DNA of 64,000 bases, from contig NZ_JBOEFY010000043.1 in assembly GCF_050633145.1 (NCBI RefSeq), positions 1-64,000 of the forward strand. The letters run 5' to 3'. Below, piece after piece: positions 9,731 through 18,485 of this stretch. Position numbers and translations under genes: made by a program. The DNA comes from Kordia sp050633145. GTDB lineage: Bacteria; Bacteroidota; Bacteroidia; Flavobacteriales; Flavobacteriaceae. Position 1 is the stretch's first letter. The number at the start of each line of letters is the position of its first letter. Under the pieces are notes generated by a model. It had not been told where the DNA came from. It worked only from the letters and a program-made list of their open reading frames with translations, and did no database searches.

Positions 9731-10051
9731 TTATTTAATTAATACATAAATTATGTTTGTATCTTCTAAAACATTTCCTGCTTGGGCTTCAAAGGCTTTG
9801 ATGTAAACTACATCTCCTTCTTTTAGGTATTCTTTGGTTGAGCCATCTTCATTTAGCATTTCAATTTTTCCTTTTTGAATGATAGAAATCTCATAACGAT
9901 CATGCTTTGTAAATCCTTTTTCAGGAATTCGGGTTCCTCCTTTTAGAAACACTGTACCAAACTGAAAATCAACTTGTTTATTTTTAGTTTCAAACAGTAA
10001 TTTATTGTAGTCTTCATCAGGTGAAGGGTATATTATCTTTTTTATCTCCAT
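9731..10051 (-). CDS. Small cupin-domain protein
   Basis: About 106 residues forming a single cupin barrel: GTVFLKGGTRIPEKGFTKHDRYEISIIQKGK followed by EYLKEGDVVYIKAFEAQAG. The ATG at 10051 is chosen; the longer reading needs a TTG at 10057 that overlaps the HyuB stop codon. Metal-ligand histidines are sparse (one clear His in the first cupin motif), so it may be a ligand-binding or isomerase-like helper, not a dioxygenase. It sits between HyuB and the permease in the same operon. Its function there is unknown. Confidence 0.75.
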   Translation of the reverse strand: MEIKKIIYPSPDEDYNKLLFETKNKQVDFQFGTVFLKGGTRIPEKGFTKHDRYEISIIQKGKIEMLNEDGSTKEYLKEGDVVYIKAFEAQAGNVLEDTNIIYVLIK

Positions 10052-10053
10052 CT

Positions 10054-11715
10054 TCAAATTTTATAAAATTCTTTTGCTTCTTTTTCAGTAATGTATCCGT
10101 TTTTAACATCTGATAACACCTTTGTTTTTGGGCGTTTTTCAGGATTTCCATAACCGCCTCCAGTTGCTGTTACGCAACGAACAATGTCTCCTTTTTCCAA
10201 GGCGATGTTAGTGCCCAAACTATGACGAATTTTAGTGCCATCTTTCTTGATAATCATAAAGTAATTGTACGATCCATCATGACCTCCGTTCATTCCCCAA
10301 GTTTTTGTTTTTTCACCTAAAAAAGCCGCAGTAACATGCGCTTCTTCAGACACAATTTTATAATCTACATATTGCCCATTTCCACCTTGAAATTCGCCAT
10401 AACCGCCACCTTCATTATGAAAAGCATATTGTTCTACCAAAATACCATAGCGCATTTCTCTTATTTCAATTGGAATGTTATAGGATTCTCCGCTTCCGCA
10501 GGAAAGTTGTCCTCTATTTCCATCGTGCGTAGCAGATGCTCCCCAACCTCCCGCTAAAGGTTCAGCTTGTATGTAAAACTGATTTGTATCTGGATGCATT
10601 CCCGAAATGAATGTTGCGCAAACTGAGCGCAAATGTCCCGCAGGAAGTTTATCAGGAATTAAAGGCGCGAGAATTTTCCAAATCAAATCTATAGAAGTAA
10701 TTAATACTTCATAATAAACAGATACGGCAGATGGAGCTTGCGCACTTACAATAGTTCCAGGTTCACATAGTACTTTCATTGGTCTGAAAGCACCTCCATT
10801 GGCATCCATTTGTGGAGTTGTAATCGCTTTAAAAAGGCTTCTACAACCCGTTACCAAACCACTAAAAGCTAGATTGGTTGCTCCTTTTACTTGTGGATGT
10901 GAACCATTGAAATCTGCAATGAATTCAGTATCCGTAATTGTAATTTTTGCTTTTATAGGAAAAGGTCCTTCTCCAAAACCGTTGTCTTCTATTTCGGTGG
11001 TTCCTTCATACGTTCCGTTTGGAATTGATTTTAATGCTTCAATACACATTCGTTCTCCATAATTAAGGAAATCGTTTTTGGCTTTTATAAATGTATGTAA
11101 TCCGTATTTTTCAATAATTGATATGACTCTTTTTGCGCCAACTTCAGCAGCAGCTATACCCGCAAATAAATCGCCCAAAGTACTGTCTGGCAATCGAACA
11201 TTGGCTTTGATTATATCGATTACAGCTTGATTGAGTGTTCCTTTTGATTTTATTTTAATGAATGGAAAATGCAATCCTTCTTGATAAATTTCGGTAGCTA
11301 CCGTAGAAACCGAACCTGGAAAAGTTCCTCCGAGTTCAGTCCAATGCGCTTTGTTTACAGTAAAAGCGACTAATTTCCCATCATAAAAAACAGGATATAT
11401 TACTGATACATCTGAAAGATGTGTTCCGCCACCAGCATACGGTGTATTTGCGATGATAACATCTCCTTCTTGTAATGTATTATTTCCCGAAAACTTATCT
11501 ATAGTAGCACTTACTACTGCATCTAATGCCGCCAAAAAAGCAGTTACTCCATTCCCTTGCGCCAATAATTCACCTTTGATATCTGTAATTCCAACAGCAT
11601 AATCTAAAGATTCATATATAATTGGGCTCATACTCGTTCTTTGCAAGGTTTGAAACATTTCGTCTCCCGCAGCGACCAATGCATCTTGTATAATTTCTAA
11701 GGTAAATTTTTCCAT
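10054..11715 (-). CDS. hyuB: Hydantoinase B/oxoprolinase subunit
   Basis: A 553-residue HyuB-family protein. Typical stretches are FQTLQRTSMSPIIYESLDYAVGITD near the N-terminus, VIIANTPYAGGGTHLSDVSVIYPVF, and the C-terminal ATGGGYGNPEKR that ends nearly all HyuB proteins. HyuB and HyuA together form ATP-dependent N-methylhydantoinase, acetone carboxylase-like or 5-oxoprolinase-like enzymes. The start lies two bases after the hyuA stop, so the subunits are translationally linked. Length agrees with the family (about 520-590). The substrate class is set by context only. Confidence 0.92.
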   Translation of the reverse strand: MEKFTLEIIQDALVAAGDEMFQTLQRTSMSPIIYESLDYAVGITDIKGELLAQGNGVTAFLAALDAVVSATIDKFSGNNTLQEGDVIIANTPYAGGGTHLSDVSVIYPVFYDGKLVAFTVNKAHWTELGGTFPGSVSTVATEIYQEGLHFPFIKIKSKGTLNQAVIDIIKANVRLPDSTLGDLFAGIAAAEVGAKRVISIIEKYGLHTFIKAKNDFLNYGERMCIEALKSIPNGTYEGTTEIEDNGFGEGPFPIKAKITITDTEFIADFNGSHPQVKGATNLAFSGLVTGCRSLFKAITTPQMDANGGAFRPMKVLCEPGTIVSAQAPSAVSVYYEVLITSIDLIWKILAPLIPDKLPAGHLRSVCATFISGMHPDTNQFYIQAEPLAGGWGASATHDGNRGQLSCGSGESYNIPIEIREMRYGILVEQYAFHNEGGGYGEFQGGNGQYVDYKIVSEEAHVTAAFLGEKTKTWGMNGGHDGSYNYFMIIKKDGTKIRHSLGTNIALEKGDIVRCVTATGGGYGNPEKRPKTKVLSDVKNGYITEKEAKEFYKI

Positions 11716-11717
11716 GA

Positions 11718-13781
11718 TTAGCCGTTTTGAAGTGTTAGTATTAAATTACCATAGTTATCTACTGTTACTGTATGCAAAGGACTTACCACAGTAGTGGTAG
11801 CATTTTCAGCAATGATGGCAGGTCCGTTAAATGTCATCTCAGGTTCTAATAACGAGCGATGATAGAAAGGTGTTTTATGTTTTCCTAAGTCGTCAAAATC
11901 AACTTCTTTAGTATCAAAAATAGCAGCCTCCACTTTTTTTCCTTCCTTTATTAATTGTGGGAAATCTGGTTTGTCTACTTCAACTTCTGCTACTAAATGA
12001 AAGTTTACCAACTCTACAGCAACCGTTAATTCAAATGAGTAGTGTTTTTTGTGTTCTTCATGAAAATGATTGATAATGTTTTCTAAAGGTGTTTCATTTG
12101 AAAAATTGGAAAGTAATACTTTTACATAGTGCTCTTGCCCTGTATACCGTAGATCTGCATAATATGTAAATTTTATCTCTTCTTTTTGATAGCCATCATT
12201 TTTAAAGTTAGCAGTGGCTTCCACAACCATTTCGGTAAAAACCGATTGAATGGTTTGCTTTGTATTGTCTTCTAATGTGATAACATTGGTTCGTATATAA
12301 TCTCTTCGAATGTCTGACATTAACATTCCAAATGCTGAAAACACACCTGCATGTGGAGGAATTATAAGTTCTGGAATTTGCAGTTCTCTTGCCAAATCTG
12401 CTCCATGCATTGCGCCGCCGCCGCCAATAACGATCATTGTAAAATCTCTAGGATCATATCCTTTGTTTACTGAGATGAGTTTTAGCGCATTTATCATATT
12501 AGCATTAGCAATGCGTAAAATTCCTTTGGCAATATCTTCTTTTGTTCCTTTTAATTGTTGACATAATGATGCTGCCGCTTCTTCAATACTATAGTAATCT
12601 GGTTTTAATTCTCCTCCTAAAAAATAATCATCATGAATTCTTCCCAAAATGATGTTAGCGTCCGTAGTCGTTAGATTGTTTCCTCCTCTACCATACGCAG
12701 CTGGACCAGGCATTGCTCCTGCGCTTTTTGGGCCTACATGCATTTTCCCTCCTTTATCAATCCAAGCAATGCTTCCACCTCCATTACCAATTTCTACGAT
12801 ATCTATTACTGGAGTTTGAATAGGATATCCTGCTTCCGTTTTGGAATGCTCAATTTTGTAGTTGGTTGTAATTTTTACTTGTCCATTTTCTACCAAAGCA
12901 CATTTAGCCGTTGTTCCGCCAATATCTAGTACTATTACATCTTTTTTGTTGATCGTTTTGCCCAAAGCAATAGCTCCAAATACACCGCTGGCAGGACCAG
13001 ATTCGACCATTGTTATAGGGTTTTCTTTGACATCATTGATCGTAGTGATGCCTCCATTAGATTGCATGATGTACGGCTTATTTTTTAGTCCTTGCTTATA
13101 TAGTTTATCTTCTAAGTTATTGAGGTATTTTTTAGCTATAGGCAAAACATAACCTGATAAAACAGTAGAACTGGTTCGTTCGTATTCGCGCCACTCTCTC
13201 GTCACTTGATGCGATGCAATAAGCGCTATTGAAGGATTTATTTTTTTTATTTCTTGTATGAGTTCAATTTCATGCGTTGGATTTTTATATGCATGCAACA
13301 AACAAATGGCAATGGTTTCAATTTTTTCTTCTTTGCAAGCTTCTATGATTGCTTTTAGGTTAGCAATACTTAGTTCTTTTAATACTTCTCCTTTATAATT
13401 TAATCGTTCTTCTACTTCAAAACGTAAATGTCTAGATACAAATGGTTTTTGCTTTACAAAATTGAAGTTGAATAAATCGGGCCTGTTACAACGTGCTATT
13501 TCCAATACATCTCTAAATCCTTTTGTAGTTATTAGTGCAGTTTTTGCTCCTTTTCGTTCAGTTAGTGCGTTGATAACTACAGTGGTTCCATGCGCAAAAA
13601 ATGCTATGTCATTTAACTGTATATTTCCTTTCTTAATCGTGTCTAATATTCCTTGTTCAAAATTTGAAGGAGTAGTATCTGATTTCGCTACTTTCACGCC
13701 TGTAGGCTTGCCTGTTTTTTCGTCAACTTCTAGGCATACGAGGTCTGTGAAGGTCCCACCAATATCTGTTGCGACTCTCAT
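11718..13781 (-). CDS. hyuA: Hydantoinase A/oxoprolinase subunit
   Basis: A full-length (687 residues) HyuA. It has the N-terminal phosphate loop VATDIGGTFTDLVCLE, the motif AHGTTVVINALTERKGAKTA, the second nucleotide loop VLDIGGTTAKCALVENG near residue 275, VIGGGGAMHGADLARELQ, and a C-terminal barrel ending GPAIIAENATTTVV. It couples ATP hydrolysis to ring opening with HyuB. It is the first enzyme gene after the TonB receptor. The spacer upstream contains an intrinsic terminator only about 29 bases before the start codon, so expression probably depends on read-through from the receptor promoter. Confidence 0.92.
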   Translation of the reverse strand: MRVATDIGGTFTDLVCLEVDEKTGKPTGVKVAKSDTTPSNFEQGILDTIKKGNIQLNDIAFFAHGTTVVINALTERKGAKTALITTKGFRDVLEIARCNRPDLFNFNFVKQKPFVSRHLRFEVEERLNYKGEVLKELSIANLKAIIEACKEEKIETIAICLLHAYKNPTHEIELIQEIKKINPSIALIASHQVTREWREYERTSSTVLSGYVLPIAKKYLNNLEDKLYKQGLKNKPYIMQSNGGITTINDVKENPITMVESGPASGVFGAIALGKTINKKDVIVLDIGGTTAKCALVENGQVKITTNYKIEHSKTEAGYPIQTPVIDIVEIGNGGGSIAWIDKGGKMHVGPKSAGAMPGPAAYGRGGNNLTTTDANIILGRIHDDYFLGGELKPDYYSIEEAAASLCQQLKGTKEDIAKGILRIANANMINALKLISVNKGYDPRDFTMIVIGGGGAMHGADLARELQIPELIIPPHAGVFSAFGMLMSDIRRDYIRTNVITLEDNTKQTIQSVFTEMVVEATANFKNDGYQKEEIKFTYYADLRYTGQEHYVKVLLSNFSNETPLENIINHFHEEHKKHYSFELTVAVELVNFHLVAEVEVDKPDFPQLIKEGKKVEAAIFDTKEVDFDDLGKHKTPFYHRSLLEPEMTFNGPAIIAENATTTVVSPLHTVTVDNYGNLILTLQNG

Positions 13782-13809
13782 AAATATGTTATTTGTATAA
13801 TTTGATATT

Positions 13810-13845
13810 AAAAAAATGCCACTAAAGAAGAGTATCTTAGTGGCA
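13810..13845 (-). terminator. Intrinsic terminator/attenuator between TonB receptor and hyuA
   Basis: TGCCACTAA (13817-13825) pairs perfectly with TTAGTGGCA (13837-13845). On the minus strand the stem is followed by seven T residues (13810-13816). It lies downstream of the receptor stop (13913) and 29 bases before the hyuA start, leaving little room for a separate promoter. It probably lets only part of the transcripts continue into the enzyme genes. Confidence 0.85.
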
Positions 13846-13912
13846 CGGTACTAAAACATTAATCCACTTAAAACTAATTCAAATATTGTATTAACCAAAC
13901 ACTTTACTTGAA

Positions 13913-16270
13913 CTAAAACTTATAAGTAAGTGTTGTGCCGAAAGAAACTGGTTGTCCTAACCAAGCCAAATCTGAACCTCCGTTAGAAAAAGTTTGGTCA
14001 AAAAACTCGGTAATATATTTGGTATCGGTAATATTGCTTCCCCAAAGTCCAAGGGTAAATTTATCAAAAATGAAATTTACTCTTGCATTTAAAATATTGT
14101 ATCTCGGTGAAACAGCTGCATTGTCTTCATGCCAATACATTTGCCCAGTACCTTTTAAATTTACATTACCGCTAAAGGCAATTTTATTCGAAATATCAAA
14201 TCTAGATTCAAAACCTAAACTGTAACTATCCTGTGGTACAAGAGGAGTTGCATTACCAGATACATTAATAGTTTCGTTAGCTCCAGTACTTACCGTTGAA
14301 GTACCATTTTCAATTACTGACTTACTAACTCCGTAGCTTCCCAAAATATCTAACCAGTTGGTAGCTCTAATACGCATGTCTGCTTCAAAACCAACAGACC
14401 TACTTTCTGGAACATTGAAGTTTCCAATTAAAATTTGACCAGCTCCACCATCGAGTACTAAGGCATATAACTGTTGATCGGTAAAATCAATATAATATCC
14501 AGCTAAATTGAGAATAAAACGATTGTCCCAATATGAATTCTTAATACCTATTTCATAATTATCGGTAGTTTCCGCGTTAAATGCAGCATTGTAACGAACT
14601 GTTTGACCTTGATTAAATCCTCCTGTTCTATACCCTTTTCCGTAATTTGCATACATCAACATATTGTCAGTTGCTTGAAAAGCTATGGAAATTTTTGGTT
14701 GTAACTGAGTATCAACTCTATTTGGGTTTGTACCTTCACTTCTATTATCTTGACTGATTTTATCGTTATCATATCGCAAACCAGCTGATAGTGTTAACTT
14801 ATCTGAGACTTTGAAGTCTACAAAACCAAATACAGCTAACGTTTTATAGTTATTCGTAAAATCTCCTATAGCTAAGGTACTTTGAATGCCAGAAGGTGCG
14901 AATGGTGGCGCAAAGAAACCAAAGTCTGCCGAAGCTCCAGTAGTCAAGAGTTTATCTAGGTTTTGATAAAATACTCCCAAATCCCAATTTATTTTACTGT
15001 CTTTATCGCCCGTTGAACTTAATCGAATTTCCTGATTAAAACTTTCTGTATTGCTATCTTGATCTTGTCGTAAAACATCAGCAGGTGTAAAATCTAAATC
15101 TCCGGCAGCATTTCTTTCCGCTTTATTATAGGTCGTTAATGATGTTAATTTCATTTTATCTAAATTAAAATCAACTTTTAAGTTACCATAAGTACCTTTT
15201 AGCGTACCTACGCCTCTCTGATCTCCTTGAATCGCTAAATTTGCATAGTCATCTGGAGCAATTTTAGCACTACCATTTGTAGGCGCAGCATAATATAAAC
15301 CTCCAGCCTCTGTATCCATGATTTGCCCAGTTAAAGTCGCAGCTATTTTTGGGGATATTTTTGCTTTTAATTGCGCTCTTAGTGTTAGGTCTTTGATATA
15401 ATCTGGAGCTTCATTTAATGTTATATTATTCAGTAAACCATCACCGTTTTTGTATGAACCAGAAATCCTGTAAAATAATTTATCTTTTACTAAAGGTCCC
15501 GTGGAAGACAGTTGCGCCTGTAATAAATTACCATTACCGTAACCTACCTTAATTTTGTTTAGAAAAGTATTTGTAGGTTCATTAGTCACTATATTAATTG
15601 CTCCTGCAATAGCATTCTTACCATACAATGCTCCTTGAGGTCCTTTTACTACCTCTATTAAGGCGACATCAAATAATTCTTGATTCAATAAGTTAGCATC
15701 TGGTAAGGTAACTCCATCAATTACAAATGCTATAGGTGCATCTCCATTTCTAATTTGTGAAATTCCACGTACAGTAATAAAATTGTTACCGACATTCTGT
15801 GATGTGGTGAAATTGACATTTGGAATTTGATCTGCAAATGTTTGCACATTGCTAATACCCTTAACTTCAATATCTTCAGATGTAAAAGCAATTACTGATT
15901 CTGGAAGAGATTGTACAGATTCAACTCTACGTCTGGCACGACTATTCACATTAGAGAAGCCTTTAACGACTACCGCTTCCAATTGAGAAGCGTCTTCTTC
16001 TAGAAGTACATTAATTGTTTGTTTACCAGTTATTTTAATTTCTTGGGTTTTATATCCTACAAAAGAAAAAACAAGAACGGCGTCCTTATTTACTTTTATT
16101 GAATAATTACCATCATAGTCTGTTGTAGTACCATTTTGAGTTCCTTTTTCAATTACGTTAACGCCCAATAATACATCGTCTGCAGATTTTACATTACCGC
16201 TTACAGTTATTTCTTGAGAGAATACTAAACATGGAACAAAAAGCACCAATAACAATAAATTTCGTATCAT
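13913..16270 (-). CDS. TonB-dependent outer-membrane receptor
   Basis: A 785-residue receptor with a signal peptide (MIRNLLLLVLFVPCLVFSQ). A carboxypeptidase D-like beta domain (residues about 20-100: VSGNVKSADDVLLGVNVIEKG...VLVFSFVGYKTQEI) is followed by a TonB plug (about 125-235, with VIDGVTLPD and VEVVKGPQGALYGKNAIAGAINIVT). A 22-strand type barrel ends in the aromatic terminus TLTYKF. No SusD-like partner is next to it, unlike glycan systems; this favours a small-molecule ligand. As the promoter-proximal gene of the hydantoinase cluster it likely imports that pathway's substrate across the outer membrane. Confidence 0.88.
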   Translation of the reverse strand: MIRNLLLLVLFVPCLVFSQEITVSGNVKSADDVLLGVNVIEKGTQNGTTTDYDGNYSIKVNKDAVLVFSFVGYKTQEIKITGKQTINVLLEEDASQLEAVVVKGFSNVNSRARRRVESVQSLPESVIAFTSEDIEVKGISNVQTFADQIPNVNFTTSQNVGNNFITVRGISQIRNGDAPIAFVIDGVTLPDANLLNQELFDVALIEVVKGPQGALYGKNAIAGAINIVTNEPTNTFLNKIKVGYGNGNLLQAQLSSTGPLVKDKLFYRISGSYKNGDGLLNNITLNEAPDYIKDLTLRAQLKAKISPKIAATLTGQIMDTEAGGLYYAAPTNGSAKIAPDDYANLAIQGDQRGVGTLKGTYGNLKVDFNLDKMKLTSLTTYNKAERNAAGDLDFTPADVLRQDQDSNTESFNQEIRLSSTGDKDSKINWDLGVFYQNLDKLLTTGASADFGFFAPPFAPSGIQSTLAIGDFTNNYKTLAVFGFVDFKVSDKLTLSAGLRYDNDKISQDNRSEGTNPNRVDTQLQPKISIAFQATDNMLMYANYGKGYRTGGFNQGQTVRYNAAFNAETTDNYEIGIKNSYWDNRFILNLAGYYIDFTDQQLYALVLDGGAGQILIGNFNVPESRSVGFEADMRIRATNWLDILGSYGVSKSVIENGTSTVSTGANETINVSGNATPLVPQDSYSLGFESRFDISNKIAFSGNVNLKGTGQMYWHEDNAAVSPRYNILNARVNFIFDKFTLGLWGSNITDTKYITEFFDQTFSNGGSDLAWLGQPVSFGTTLTYKF

Positions 16271-16387
16271 TTTAATAAATTCTTTGATTAGTTGATAGGA
16301 TAAAAGTATATATCTTCACTTTCCTAATATTGCGTTCCACTTATTTATTAATATATTTGTAATTCCAGTTACATATTTAGGAAAGCA

Positions 16388-17632
16388 ATGGAAAATATAT
16401 CTAATAAAGAAAACAATGAGGCTTTAACACTAACCAAACAAGTGTTTAACATTCTATTAGACAGTATTATAACTCATTTTAAAAAAACGCATGATATACA
16501 AGAGAATTCTAACAATTCTCAGCTATATGGTTTTGGAAATTATGATTTAGAAAAACCAAGTTTAAAGAAAGATTTAGAGTTTACTTTAAAAGGATATGTG
16601 AATGGAAAGTACTTATACAACAAGCATCGCGAAGCTGTATCGGGCAAACCTACTATAAAAATCAACAGAGAATATAAATCACTCTATTTTAATTATTTAG
16701 GATTTAAAGGTGTTAAAGATTTTATTGAAAGTAATCTTGTTTCTCATCAGCAAAAAATAAGACAACAAGAGTTGCTAATTAAATCGGGGAAGTTAGAAGA
16801 CGATTATTATGTGTGTTATTATTTTGGAGAGAATAATCGCATGAATAAAGGACAAGTGATCATTTATAACGAATGGAAATCTGTAGAAATGATCTATGTA
16901 TATTTAGATGATGACGGAAAAAAAGGAGTTTACACTTTTCATGGAACGATTAATCAAAGTGAAAATTTCGCCCATTTTGATACTAAGTATTATACCGGAA
17001 ATAAGAAAAATGAAGGCGCCAATTTTATCTTCTTTATTGGAAAATCGTCTCCTAATGAACGTCTTTATTTAGTAGGAACCTATTCTGGTTTTGATAAGTA
17101 TGACAGAGCTATTGCTGGAAAGATGATTATGAAGAAATACAATTCGAAAGTAGCTATTGAAGAAGAAGTTGGTAATACGTTTTTTGATCCTATTATTTGC
17201 CAGGAACTAAATAAAAACAGATTGGTTGTAGAAAGTAATATTAGAAGAAATCCTTTAATGTTTTCTAAAAAAAGTCCTTTCTCACAAGTTTTAATGAAAT
17301 CTTCAGGCGATTATATTTTTGAATTTAATGTTGAAGAAAACGTGTATCAACTAAAGTTAAAAATAGAAAAATATCATTATAATATTATTAGTTTAAACGA
17401 TTCGGTAATCATTGAAGACGATAGGGTTTCTGTTATAAATAAAGGTCAAATTTTATGTTTAGATTTTTCTTTGTCTGGTATATTTTATTTGCAAAAAGTT
17501 TCTATTTATATAAAAGCGCTTGATTTTATGAATAAAAACACAAAAGGCAATTTTAATGGTGTAGATATTAATAATAATATAGTGTCTGGACATGTTACTA
17601 TAATTTCTGATGATGATGAATCTGCTTTTTAA
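16388..17632 (+). CDS. Uncharacterised protein, paralogue of 22744-23982
   Basis: A 414-residue soluble protein I do not recognise; it has no signal peptide or membrane helix. The N-terminal 110 residues are mostly helical and contain LYGFGNYDLEKPSLKKDLE and KGYVNGKYLYNKHREAVSG. The middle (about 150-260) is beta-rich with YVCYYFGENNRMNKGQVIIY, and with GKSSPNERLYLVGTYSGFDKYD. The protein ends near FNGVDINNNIVSGHVTI. The same blocks occur in the same order in the paralogue about 6 kb away, with the RiPP precursors and DUF917-like lipoproteins between the two. The layout (short N-terminal helical module plus a beta-rich C-terminal sensor-like region) is reminiscent of some bacterial conflict or signalling proteins, but this is a guess. 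It is divergent from the TonB receptor gene. Confidence 0.75.
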   Translation: MENISNKENNEALTLTKQVFNILLDSIITHFKKTHDIQENSNNSQLYGFGNYDLEKPSLKKDLEFTLKGYVNGKYLYNKHREAVSGKPTIKINREYKSLYFNYLGFKGVKDFIESNLVSHQQKIRQQELLIKSGKLEDDYYVCYYFGENNRMNKGQVIIYNEWKSVEMIYVYLDDDGKKGVYTFHGTINQSENFAHFDTKYYTGNKKNEGANFIFFIGKSSPNERLYLVGTYSGFDKYDRAIAGKMIMKKYNSKVAIEEEVGNTFFDPIICQELNKNRLVVESNIRRNPLMFSKKSPFSQVLMKSSGDYIFEFNVEENVYQLKLKIEKYHYNIISLNDSVIIEDDRVSVINKGQILCLDFSLSGIFYLQKVSIYIKALDFMNKNTKGNFNGVDINNNIVSGHVTIISDDDESAF

Positions 17633-17642
17633 AAACAAAAAA

Positions 17643-17669
17643 GACATTTTAGTTATATACTAAAATGCC
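17643..17669. terminator. Intrinsic terminator ending the RiPP precursor array (and the 16388 gene)
   Basis: GACATTTTAGT (17643-17653) pairs with ACTAAAATGCC (17659-17669) with one mismatch. On the minus strand it is followed by TTTTTTG; on the plus strand by TTCTTTT. It shares ACTAAAATGCCTT with the hairpin repeats between the upstream precursors and may be the functional terminator version of that element. Confidence 0.7.
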
Positions 17670-17731
17670 TTCTTTTCCCAACAATAAATGATACGTAACT
17701 CAACTAACTATTGGTAAGTATTATAATTATT

Positions 17732-17896
17732 TTACAAACACGTTTCACATGTATGAAATAAGTGTTTTGAAAATGTTCCTCCTTCACAATTCACAATAGT
17801 TCGAAATGATCCTCCGGCTCCATTTATACTATTAGATCTTATTATTGAAATTGATTTCTTGTTTAATTTTAAACTTTTTATTTCTCTTTTTTTCAT
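17732..17896 (-). CDS. Class I lanthipeptide-like precursor peptide (54 aa)
   Basis: Found by reading the minus strand from the ATG at 17896. The leader MKKREIKSLKLNKKSISI is nearly identical to that of the next peptide upstream. It is followed by INGAGGSF, where a double-glycine type leader boundary is expected, and a short core containing the Cys/Thr pattern VNCEGGTFSKHLFHTCETCL. The start is supported by position and by sequence match with five sister genes. The core retains the GGSF-x-T-hydrophobic-V segment of the peptides at 18170 and 18486 but then diverges. It is the distal gene of the array, directly before the terminator at 17643-17669. Confidence 0.8.
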   Translation of the reverse strand: MKKREIKSLKLNKKSISIIRSNSINGAGGSFRTIVNCEGGTFSKHLFHTCETCL

Positions 17897-17900
17897 GATT

Positions 17901-18092
17901 TTATTTATTATTTGGATCTGAAGGTGTACAATTACAAGTATTACAACTAGTTATTGTTTGGCAATCCCAATCTAATGTTTTAGGACAAACACCAATACAA
18001 GTATTGGTAAACCCTCCAGTAAGTGAATTAAATTGAAAATTAGAAATTGACTTCTTATTTAGTTGTAAACTTTTTATTTCTCGTTTTTTCAT
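17901..18092 (-). CDS. Class I lanthipeptide-like precursor peptide (63 aa)
   Basis: Leader MKKREIKSLQLNKKSISNFQ, then FNSLTGG as probable cleavage region. The core has six Cys and many Thr/Ser: TNTCIGVCPKTLDW and CQTITSCNTCNCTPSDPNNK. The leader form LxLxKxxIxxLxxxxxxGG is that of Bacteroidota class I lanthipeptide-like precursors (pinensin-type systems are a characterised example of the class). Only four bases separate it from the 17732-17896 start codon, so the two are co-transcribed. No LanB, LanC or radical-SAM enzyme is in the window, so modification, if any, would be in trans. Confidence 0.85.
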   Translation of the reverse strand: MKKREIKSLQLNKKSISNFQFNSLTGGFTNTCIGVCPKTLDWDCQTITSCNTCNCTPSDPNNK

Positions 18093-18120
18093 AATTCCTA
18101 TTTTTAATTATTACAATTAA

Positions 18121-18153
18121 ACAATACGCTATGGTAGCGTATTGTTTTTTTTA
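18121..18153. terminator. Perfect hairpin with T-run between precursor genes
   Basis: ACAATACGCT (18121-18130) pairs perfectly with AGCGTATTGT (18136-18145) around a five-base loop. Eight T follow on the plus strand, and TTTAATT follows on the minus strand. In the direction of the precursor genes it would be a moderate attenuator or RNA-stabilising hairpin between the peptides at 18170 and 17901. Confidence 0.55.
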
Positions 18154-18169
18154 CTTTTTGACATTTTTT

Positions 18170-18352
18170 TTAACAATTCGCACAACTTAATGGCAAAGAA
18201 TAGTTACAAATACATTTTGAAACGCAGTACGTTCGTGCTGAACAATGTACTAGTGTATCAAATGAACCTCCTGCTCCTTTTACATTATCTGATTGTAATG
18301 TAGATACTTGATTCTTATTCAGCTTTAAGCCTTTTATTTCTTTTTTTTTCAT
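18170..18352 (-). CDS. Class I lanthipeptide-like precursor peptide (60 aa)
   Basis: Leader MKKKEIKGLKLNKNQVSTLQ, boundary VKGAGG, core SFDTLVHCSARTYCVSKCIC followed by NYSLPLSCANC. It shares GGSFDTLV-x-CSA-x-TYCVSKCIC with the next peptide upstream and the tail NYSLPLSC with the peptide at 19088. It is thus a mosaic of core segments also found in its sisters. It has five Cys with abundant Ser/Thr as potential thioether partners. Intergenic spacing and leader conservation mark it as a genuine gene despite its size. Confidence 0.85.
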   Translation of the reverse strand: MKKKEIKGLKLNKNQVSTLQSDNVKGAGGSFDTLVHCSARTYCVSKCICNYSLPLSCANC

Positions 18353-18390
18353 AATTTCTATTTTTAAATAATTTGATTTTTATACTTTTT

Positions 18391-18443
18391 TAAGAGACTA
18401 AAAGACATATTAGGTAATAGACTAAAATGCCTTTTAGCTCTTA
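18391..18443 (-). repeat. Intergenic hairpin repeat, copy A
   Basis: TAAGAG and CTAAAAG at the left pair with CTTTTAG and CTCTTA at the right, with an internal GACAT/ATGCC pairing. The core GACTAAAAG...ACTAAAATGCCTTTTAGCTCT is shared with copies near 18727, 19029 and 21052. It sits just past the conserved C-terminal remnant of the 18486 peptide gene. Confidence 0.7.
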
Positions 18444-18485
18444 TTTTATTATCATTTAGCAATTTTTATTGCATGACAAACAATC

